A stretch of 64,000 nt of DNA from Dendrophyllia cribrosa (lineage: Eukaryota > Cnidaria > Anthozoa > Scleractinia > Dendrophylliidae). The stretch spans positions 32,440,948-32,504,947 of the forward strand of contig JAJLRJ010000007.1 of the NCBI GenBank assembly GCA_024195265.1. The letters run 5' to 3'. Both the position numbers and the translations under genes were made by a program. Of this stretch, positions 54,001 through 64,000 are shown piece after piece. Under the pieces are notes generated by a model. That model did not search any database. It saw only the letters and a list, made by a program, of their open reading frames with translations, and was not told the DNA's origin. Numbering within the stretch: position 1 is the first letter of the stretch; each line of letters starts with the position of its first letter.

Positions 54001-57000
54001 TTGGCAAGAGTTTTAATTGAATTCTTGCCAAGTTTTGACTGATGCCATTTACTAAAAGTTTAGTGATGGTAGAATCTTGTTTTGGATAGCAAAATGTTGA
54101 CTTTTTGTTAAATCCAACAAAAAGAATGAGCAAAGCTAAAGTATTTCCCCCTAAAAACTAAAAGTCAATGTAGATTATACCAACAGCAAACCACAGGCAT
54201 GAAACACATATTTTTGACATCCCTTTCATCCTTGCGGCAAATTCTATACATAGAATGATTTTTAAATTAAAAATTGATAACCCTATTTATGATTTCAAAA
54301 ATAAGCTTTCGTTATTGTTTTAGTCTTTACTTGCTGAATTTAAAAACATCAGGAAATCCTCTTATATATCAAGCTTTCCGATACCTTTAGCTTGGAAGCC
54401 TTAATCCGATCATAGGACGGATAAGTCCCTAGTGCGAATGGCCTAGAAATTAAAGATTCTTTTAATTCCAAGAAGAAAACAGAGAAAAACATTTGTTATA
54501 AAAATAGTCCAATGATCAAAGATAATATTTTTTCATGCGCGTCGAGAAATTACAATCATTTACTCTGTTAAAGCAGTGATTGGCATACTGCCTCCTGCTT
54601 CCTCAAATTGCGGAACCTGAGAAATGAAGTAAAACCATACAACCTACGGTCAACCTTTTATGCTATGTGGACGTAGTCTAGCGAGTTTAGTGTTAACGAC
54701 TTAAAAAAGGCGGTCTTCAAGAGCTAATTCCTTCAATTGATACGTCACGTTAGTTAAACCCTAGTTAACTCTTTGAACTCTCACTACCTCGAACCAAAAG
54801 AAAACCTTATTGCAGGAATTTAACTCCAGATATCTCGAACAATTGTATGTTTCCAGTGCGGGTTATAGTTATCAGGATGAGCGAGGGGCTTATTATGTAA
54901 ATTGCACGGAAAGATAATTTTGTGTTAAATGGATTCATCCAGCAGATGTCATTAAAAGGAAATTACTGAGCATATTTCTACCTTGTTATAACAACACTGG
55001 AAGATTTCCAACTGCGCGTGTGAAGGGTGTGATTTCCGGTTGAATATTAAAGAACTGCCTCCTGTTTTAAAATACGAAACAACTAATGAGGCAATGCTGA
55101 AAAAATATATTTTTTCCCAGCTATATCCTCAGCCTCTTTATGTAAAATTTGCTGACAAGATCCATCAGGATCTGACGCTTTTGTATTATACGTTGGCCTT
55201 TGCAAATATTTACAAATTGTTTGAAAAATACAACTCACTGTCGTCCTTGAAAACTGTTTTCCTGTTTTAAATTGTCTAACTTGATTTGCAATGCTAGAAC
55301 TGGTTAAATCTTTCAAGTCTTTGAAGCCTCTTGTAATGAAGCCTCTTGTCAATTGCCATGAGATGAGAACCTCAAATAGCGGAAATTGCTGTTCTCCGAA
55401 CCCAGAAATTTTTGGCACCACTTTACGTGACCAATACCACTGAAAATAAATTATTTATACATGCAATGTCCCGTGTACGGATACAAAAAACGGAGGGAGA
55501 TTTTCGCAGTGTCTGTAAAATATTTCCAGTGTAAAAAGACCCTGCAGGGAAATAAACTAAATGCTAAACACAACACGTACGGGTGAGTATATGCCATGTG
55601 AAGAAGATAACGCAAAATACAGATTGCCAGTTAAGAAATCCAAAACATATCCGAACATAACAATGGTAGACACAAACAAACTTTAACGTCGTACCACCAA
55701 CCTTTTACGAATTTTATCGGCGATTTTGAACCTCGCAAGGACACCAAGTACCTCGCTTTTGACGGACTGACCGAGGAAAACGAATTTGCTTTAGCAACAA
55801 GGCTCAACGCACACCCTGAATGTATGTGACCTGGATCTCACGGATCAAGTAACTGCACGGTTTCTGCAGTACGCGCTCTTGGACGCCAAATCAGTGCGAC
55901 AAAAATAACTTCAGCTAGCCTTCTGGGAGAATTGGACATGCGCACTGAGAAACAATCTGGTGCACGATGCCGCCACAACAGTTGTCAGGGCCGGCCACAC
56001 TGATACTAGACAAAATAGTGTCTCGATAAAACATGACCAGACGACGTGCACGCCACTTTAATACCCAATGATTTGTATCGTACTGTTTACCCGGAAAGCT
56101 ACAAATGAAATTAGTCATTTACCACAGAAAACCTAAGCCAATGCGCAGACGAATTATAGCACTTTTTTCCATTTTTTTAAAATCACGTTTAAACGGGTCA
56201 AACAGGAATATATGATGATACGCCCAAACATGCCCTTAATGGCTTTGTTTCAAGGTGCACTTTTCATTCATTATCCTCATGTTTAGAACAAGGTGAAAAA
56301 TAGGTACGAATTAATTTTTCACAATTTAAAACAGGTTTTCCCTGCGCTCTGTTCTTTTTGTGAAAAAAGAAGCGTTTTTGTCATTGTCATTGGCTAAACT
56401 TTAATCCTGATAAAGATGGCGCTAGTTAATCCACACTTATCTCTCATTAGTTATTCTTTAATTACTTTTATGTTTTAAGGTCACGTCAAAGCAAGATTGT
56501 TGTTTCTCAAAACGTTTTTGTCTTTTATATTCTGCATTCTTTTGCGAATTTTTTTGTTTACGTTGTCCAAGATTTTCATTGTATTCTACCGCAGCTAGCT
56601 AGCTACAACAAGACTACAAGCTAAATATAAACTGGGAGGCTAAAAGAGGAAGACAAAAGGAACTTCCTGCCATGTAGTATGCATTGACATTTCGATGGAG
56701 ATCACGTCAGATCACGTCAAAACAATTCTGTTCTTTCTCAAACGTTTTTGCTTTACATTCTCCACTCACCTTTTACGAAATACTTTCTTTCCATTGTCTA
56801 ACATCTGCGCTATCACAGCAAAGCGCAGCACGACTTCAAGTTAAATATAAAGTGGCAGGTTAAACTAAGAGGAAGGCAAAAGGAACTTCTTATTATGCTC
56901 ATAAATATGAAGTATATCTTGGCATTTCGTGTTTTTATCCTTGCATCTTCTTTAAACATTGAATCATTCATTGCTTTTGTTATTATATTCTCTCTTTTAA

Positions 57001-60000
57001 ATTCAGATTGATTTGCTTGCCAAATTGGACCAATTGAAGTTTTTATCGCTTTATATGAACTTGTCATGTCAAAACATATTACTTGAATGCCTTTAGTTTT
57101 TCACACCTTCCAGTATTGTTAGTTAATATTCCTCATCTGTTTCATTATTGTAGGTGAAGTAGTTAAGTGTATTTAATCCGGCGCACAGTTAATCAATCGG
57201 TTGGACTTTGTCCGCAGTAGTTCAAATGTTTTAGTTACGAAAAAGAGAACATGATCCGAAATAATCTCCACAGCTATATGGGATTGTACAGTTCAAGCTG
57301 CCTGTCAAAATGTTCGCATCCAGTTCTGTGCTGCTGCATGAACAACCAGTTTATGATCTTCAATCCATTTATGATGATATTAAAACAGCTTCGTTGTTAT
57401 TTGACTAAAAAAAGTCAAATGCAATTCTTGATGGGGTAACAATTTCTCTCCATCGTGTCTTTCTTTAAAATGGTTGTTATATATTGGTCTACGTTTTTTT
57501 TTTCCTGCCAGCAATAAGATACTCTGGGTACCAGAGGCGCACTCGCGGCAGGCAACCACAGTTAGGTGCGTCAACTGTGATATCCGTCATTTTCTCTGCC
57601 ATAGAAATTCGGGCATTTCATTAAATCCCGCGGTATTGTTTAGCAGATGAATCAATAAAGAACGGAAAACAGTCTTATCACGTACGTCCATAAAAAAATT
57701 AAACGTTGCCTTTCTCGTCAGTTCGAAAGGATAGCCTTGAGTTTGCCTTCTAGGGTTATGTTTTCTAACTTTTTCAAGAGCCTGAGAAGAGAATCGTAGA
57801 ATATCAACATTCAAATGAAAACTATTGAAAGATACTCTCTACTGGTGTTTATTAAGTTTTAAAAAAGATCACGATGTTTTTTAATTTGTAAGACATGTTT
57901 CGAAGTGACTTTTTAGAAATTACGATTTATTTGCTGCCTTCTCGTCCATTTGCTTATTAATTCTAGAATTTCCCAGATGGTATCCTAGCGTGAGACACGG
58001 AGTCCGAGTCACGTATTCAGCCCAGGGTTCGACCAGGGGCCCCAAATGGGCGTTTTATAACATTAGACACAAAAAATATAAGTAAGGCGGAAACGGGTTC
58101 AGCTTCGTTAGCTAAAGAAACATTCTGCGGAAATGAACTTTTATTGCAGCATTCACAGAACAGTCGAGGTTTCGTTTCTGGCAAAGTTCTTAACCTGCGT
58201 TTAAGGTTACGCGTAAGCGCGAAGAACGTTTTATATTTCAAGCAAAAAAGGCGTTGCTTTGAATTGGAAAGTTTAGGTCTTCTAGCATTTTCTAACCATA
58301 TGGGATCAATGTAATAACAGAAGAAAAACGACAAAATGCGTTAGCATAGCTCGTTATAATTACACACAGGCAAACAATTTTGGTCGAAAACTCGGAGATG
58401 TCCACAAAAAGGTTAAACCGCGAAATGCAGCTAGGGTTTTATACGCAAGCGGTTTATCTCTTTATGAATGGTATTTAAGTGTTTTATTGTGTGCGGTTCA
58501 CTAAGGTATCTGTCAAAGCAAAACTTATAAAGATTCAAGAGTTTGTAGCATCAATAAACACATTTGGTGCACAATTGTCCTACGTATGTGAGGCTTCAGC
58601 ACAAATATATGATGATTAAACATTGATCAATTCTAACTTAGCAAGAATTCCGGATCATTTTTAAAAAACACCCATTAGTTGCATTTTACAGGCAATCTAA
58701 CGCACAAGTAAGCGGATCGGCAATCTTTCAATAAAGGTATCATCTTTATGAAAAGCAATACTTGATGTACGTTCAAATATATACCAAGTAAGATCGAACA
58801 ACTATTTATGCAAAATAACTGACGGTAAATACGTTTCACTCCCTTTATATCTGACTGAATCGAAATGACGACTTATATTGTAAGTATTGCAGAGATTAGC
58901 CTATAGCTACAAAATTTAGAAAGTCTGCTTACAATTTGATTAATACTTGCCTTTATAGGGAGAAAAGGACCCAGTTCAAGCTTACATGAATAAAAAATCT
59001 GAACATAATGTTACTTACAATCAGGTTCCACTGGTAGCCAGCTTGCATTAACTACAAACTGAGTCACAGATCAAACCACGCCCGGTAATTTATAGATTGC
59101 GTCTTTTTCTTTTGTTCCGCTCTTGTGCAGTTTATCGTTCAATAGAATTTCTAGACTGAAATGTAATCTTGAACTTTGACTTAAACAAAGCCAATCAAAT
59201 GCAAAAAGACACGCTTCGTTGGACGCGACCGAGGGTAACTTGACTTCTAACAAGAAGTTAGATTCGGAGTTTGACCAAAGGTGAACAAGCAGAGACAGGA
59301 AACTGATACCATTCACAACACTTAAAACCTGTCATTGAAAGAAGCGTGGGAGATAATAAAGATCTAGTTTCTACATATAACACATGGAAATACTAAAATA
59401 CTAAAATACTACGTCGAAAAATCAGCAAGGTTTCCTCAACAGGTGATGGTGGTATTATAAACAGTGGCCGGCTCCGTTGTCCTAAATGAAGTAACACTTA
59501 AATGTTGGTAATGCATTTCGCCAGACTGGGAACGTATATATAAAGTAAAACATTTTAGTGACCGGCAGAAACGTAGCAGAACTGGCCAAATATTTAATTA
59601 TAACAAAATAAAAGAAAGGGCGGAAAATGTTAAGAGATTAATTATGGTAATCAACAGCACCTTGACCTTAGAAAATCATATGCTGACAAGTTTCTATTCA
59701 TTTACCTTAGTATCCGGAAACTGATCTTAGTACTCTTATTAGTTACACAAAACTGCGGTTTGACCACGCGCAAGAGGCTTCATGTTTTCTTGGAACGGTG
59801 ACAGATAAGTTATAACAGTACTAGAAGGTGACCTTGGCACTATTAAAGCCCTCTGGACAAAAGGCGCAAGTATCCACGAGAAGGCTGTCGGAGAGTACCG
59901 ATCTTTCCCGAGGATTAGACGAACACCGGCCGACGTCATTAACGTCGTTTATTCGTGTGGTTATCGTGCGGATCAATCCTTTATAAACATCCCTAGTACA

Positions 60001-63000
60001 GAAAACAGGAGCCAGCTATTGTTGTGAGGAAATGCTAATCCTTACTGATCTAATCAAAAGATAAAATAGCCAAATAACTGGCTTCAATAATTAACGTTAC
60101 ATCATATTTAACATACCGAACAATTGGTACTTTGCGACAATCAACTCAGGTCAAATGAACGAAACGTTTTCGGCATTGTAAAATTTTATCTTTAGCAATT
60201 TTTTTTTGTTAGATTCGACTTGTTGATAGTAGGGATTGAGAACATTTAAAGGGAGTGTCCCGGCAGAAATATCATGGAACTCGTCCTTAAGCTTGCTTTA
60301 TTATCTTCAAGTAGGAAGAAAAAATAGCCAAAAGTGATGAACATAAAGAAATATGAGCAAAAAAGCAAAATAACAACTAAAAACATCAAAATTCCACCAG
60401 AATGGAAACTTTGATTTCTTGACCGCCTGTCACCAAATCAAAATTGATGAACTGTAATCTACTTCCATCCTTGTAATCCTGCACTTTTTCTCCAAACTAC
60501 TGCTTCTGTTTTGCTCTATAGGATCCTTTTATTTAATTTAGTTATATATTTGGTGGCATTTGGCGATATACAATGGAAATTAAGTAACCATAGTTTCGTT
60601 ATTTCGAAGAGACAGACGGTGTCCCTCCAAACGGAATACCTATCTATATATGACACATTATTTTAGATGAGTTACATTCCGATGTTGGAAAATTTAGATA
60701 ATCTGGTTAATAATGCTAAAGATATATAAAGCATTCGTCACAAACACCTTTGAGCTATAACAGGAGCGTATGAGCTCCTAGCTATCGCTTATATATATAT
60801 ATTGTAAAGTCAAATCAGTGATTTTACCGACCTTATTTCTAACGAGCCCCAGATGCTCCGATATTTGCTGCGGTACGAGCGTAGCGAGTGAGCAGCAACA
60901 TAATCAGGATTTAAGAGAAATATATGAGAAAAACATATAAGCTACGAAAAATCTCGATTTGATCGCTTTTTACCAGAATTCACTGCGCCACGCACATATT
61001 TTGGGCCAGAATTCACTGCGCCACGAACAATAGCCTCGCTTGCTGCTTCAAGCTGTTGGCTGCGAGATTTGTAATATTTTGGTCCAACATGTGCCAGTCG
61101 TAATCGGAACTGAAGTGTCGAAGACTACCGCGAGTTGAGCGGACTGTGAGGCATGGTGATAGGACCGTTGGATAGCAAAGATTTTCGAAGATTGTACGGA
61201 ATAAAAGACAAATTTATTTTGAAATCACTCCGACAGCGGTCGATGAGACTGAGCTGAGCGCGTGGGGACGCGAAACCTGAGCTGAGCACGTGGAGACGCG
61301 AACACGATACGGCTAGCTAGTAACGCAACATATTCATTATCAAAAATTAACTTAAACCGAAATTTTCACACCTTCCTCGTGGTGAACGCGTCCTTTGCTC
61401 AACAATATTCTACAGACATTGCAAGAACTTAATGCGTGAATTACAAAACAAAATTATTCTTATCAGCTGGAGTTTTCGTCGATTCATCCCGGTTACATTT
61501 ACTTTGCTTCCCCTCAAAAAACGAAAGAGAAAATTCTGTAATACCAGCGAGGCGATAAAACAGCATTATTACAACAAATTTACCGCAGCAATTACTATCT
61601 TTTGGATACACTAGTTTTACCAAATAAAGATACAGACTGAGACTAATGTAATTTACAATGCATCGAGAGGGAATATTTACACCCAAATTGAAATAACATC
61701 CAAAACAAAACAGCATCATTGTTTTGACTTTTATTCATTGTACACCAAAAACAACACATGACCACCCTAACTGCTTAAGTTTTTGTTTGTTTTTGCCGTG
61801 TGTTGTAACAAAGTAGATATGTCGGCAATATGTTATTATGTCACACTCCTCAAACTGAAATAACAGTTATTTAACATGAAAGCAAGAAAACAGATGTGTT
61901 TTATTTTTCCGATCGACTCAGCTGAATGTGCATTATGTTCTGTTGTTCGCAGATTTTATCATTACTGTTGTATTCCCAAGTTTGCATCATATGTTCTCTC
62001 AATTACTGTTAAACGTCTTTGTTATCGTATCCGGCATTCAACTACATTTTATTGCATGCGATCATGACTACGATTATAAATTGTACGAGAAATATGATGT
62101 AAAAGTTATTACGGTGAGGAATGATAAGTGCGGATGGTCTAAAAACCAAAAAAATTAAAATTGTTAAATTTAAAAACAAAGTAAAGTTGATATATTGTAA
62201 TGGCAAGTTGCGTGTTCCGTGCATGGGTGTTCAAATTCAAATGAATTTTTGCATGTGGTTATCCAAACAGAGTAAGGGATATGACGATTTGTTCCAGTGA
62301 GTTTTCCAGCGATTGCACGCGAACGTCGAACGAAGCCATCCTCGTTTCCAGGCCCTGATATTGTGAGCTGGCACGTGATTTGAACGCGAACGGAAAACTA
62401 AAACATTTCCCATTAGTTCGTCTTCGCCTACTGATTTCCGCTTTCACAAGTCCACATCAGAAATGTAAACAAACTCGAGCAAGCGCGCGAAGCATAATGA
62501 TAGTTAAGCGTTATTGTCAAATCTTGAGCTCTTCATGAAAAGGCTCCGTTTTGGGTCCAGAATGAGTAAAGCTTTATATATTTGCGCATGAGCATATTAT
62601 GAGGCTTGCGCACGTGTTCAAATAGTACAGTGCTTCCGCTTCATACGTCGTACTACGAAGAACACTGTTTGTGCTGAATTTAAGGAGCTAAGTAACGCTA
62701 TACTGGCGTGTTTTAGTAACCTACATCAAGTTTCAAAACATTAATTTAGTGAAGATACTAATATTCATAGAGCGAGAATTAAAATCCTCAGCTAAGTAAC
62801 AAGTAAAATGTGTGAGCATTAAAGACAATTCCTGCTTACCGACAATCTGCTGTAATCTTCAAGTTCAATTTTGTCAAGGGATCTTCCCTTATCCCTTTCT
62901 GATTGTTAATTTTCTTAATTCAGAAGTGCGGTTGCTTTAATATGTTTGAAACGATGTTACACCAGGCCCCTCATTTGTTCATTCGTTATGGCTACGGGTA

Positions 63001-64000
63001 GCCACAACGGATATCACAAAGATATATGATTAGTCGGCTTAGCTAGCTTCAGTGAAATACATTTACACAAAAAGAAATTAAACTGAATTACCTTCGCTAC
63101 ACAAACCACGGCCTTCCAAGATAATTAGTTCTGCAATTATAGAAAAAAGACGGAAATTAGACAAGAAACTAAGCCCCTTCTCTGTACGTGTACTCAATAT
63201 TACGTTCAAGGAAAATTCTTATTAAAGACATGTAAGTCTTCTCGGGAAAACGTTTATGTCGAAAAAGTAATACACAGCTGAATAAACAGATAAACAAAAA
63301 TAACTGTAATTTGGCTATTTATTATTACTTACAACAATCCTTTTGGCAGGCAAGTCCTAGTGGATTTTCTCAGTTTTCAAGTAAACAGAAAATAACTTGA
63401 AAATGAACGCAAAACGCGAACGCGGTTTTATTGTTCTTCCGTCAAACACTAACAGGGAACTGAACTTGAACACTGCTTCAGTGTTTACGTTGACAAAGAA
63501 AACTTGAAGCATCTGACGTGCCGCATGCTTGACCTAAGTCACGAGGGAATACACGGAAATCCTGGGTCAAATACACTGCTCATCACTTGATATCAACTTT
63601 TGAAAGGGTAAAAAACCTCACGCCTCAGGAGATTGCACGTAGCGTGGGTTTTAAAAACATTTTCAAGTCAGGGTTTTATGCGCTGACAAAAACGAAAAAC
63701 TATAAATGTTCAAGTTTGACAGATGCCCCACCGTGGGGTGGACTTGCGTTGAAAAATCCCTTTCAATTATTAATAATCATCTATCTTTTGAGCTGTAATG
63801 TACTTAATATCAGTGCCAAACCAATCACGTCAAAGCAGCTCATTATCAGTTTTGTTTGCTTAGGATATCCTGGCGTCATGGCGAAGGAAAGAAATCAGAG
63901 AAACCAGTTTATAAACGTACGAATTGCAGAAACAGCACGATTTCTATAATATACGTGTTTAGATTTTATTGTATCCAAAAACTGTACTCAAAAAAACAAT
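54001..64000. other. 10-kb region without a recognisable gene
   Basis: I found no exon chain, RNA gene or clear transposon. Small items: a stem-loop CTTGGCAAGA / TCTTGCCAAG at 54001-54036. A 46-codon frame at 55692-55829 has protein-like composition (FIGDFEPRKDTKYLAFDGL) but no known family and may be a relic exon. A doubled 'ccagaattcactgcgccacg' lies at about 60973 and 61010. A 120-codon frame at 63587-63949 shows no resemblance to any family I know and is not called. Intergenic DNA or introns of a gene outside the window are both possible. Confidence 0.35.

Noticed and set aside
63587..63949. 120-codon plus-strand frame
   Set aside because: No recognisable domain, no splice context and codon content like surrounding AT-rich DNA; chance frame cannot be excluded.

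Overview
This is a stretch of animal nuclear genome: AT-rich, intron-containing and crowded with decayed transposable elements. It most likely comes from an anthozoan cnidarian such as a stony coral. That assignment is inferred from the mix of Penelope, DIRS and CR1-like retroelements, TTAA- and TA-flanked MITEs, a MULE carrying a RecQ-like helicase fragment, and the type of the host genes. No ribosomal RNA, bacterial operon or CRISPR array was seen.

Four host genes can be supported. Two are copies of one tiny two-exon gene encoding a 44- or 43-residue Cys/His-rich protein (copy A exons 3400-3448 and 5774-5859; copy B exons 15674-15722 and 22735-22817). They lie in a tandem segmental duplication (about 2644-7127 and 8084-25077). 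Both frames, both splice junctions and a bZIP-type promoter motif pair are kept, although copy B has been inflated almost fourfold by inserted elements. The third gene is an intronless MFSD6-family transporter at 31703-33409. The fourth, on the minus strand at 42334-48390, is an eight-exon receptor-like protein with the ectodomain plan of discoidin domain receptors (signal peptide, discoidin domain, discoidin-like domain, stalk, one membrane span). It ends in a short acidic tail with no kinase domain and no tyrosine.

Layout: 1-2.2 kb holds a Penelope remnant flanked by a 115-bp direct repeat. 2.6-25 kb is the duplicated small-gene locus; copy B contains a composite 6.8-kb insertion (DIRS remnant, hairpin-ended repeat, MADF-encoding element), G-tract elements, a MULE with a broken RecQ-like helicase and two TTAA elements. 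25.1-27 kb is a minisatellite of about 37 units interrupted by another element. 27-31.7 kb is gene-poor. 31.7-33.4 kb is the transporter. 34.4-41.1 kb holds several terminal-inverted-repeat elements, one with a HIRAN-like reading frame, a large palindrome with a hammerhead-like core, and a second copy of the 10.9-kb repeat that supplies an empty insertion site. 42.3-48.4 kb is the receptor gene, with two MITEs in its first intron. 49.7-52.1 kb has a G-tract MITE, a CR1/Jockey-like LINE tail and two foldbacks. 52.1-64 kb has no gene I can recognise.

A recurring theme is elements whose inner sequence is built from short oligonucleotide repeats between inverted, often G-tract, ends. At least seven different families share this plan.
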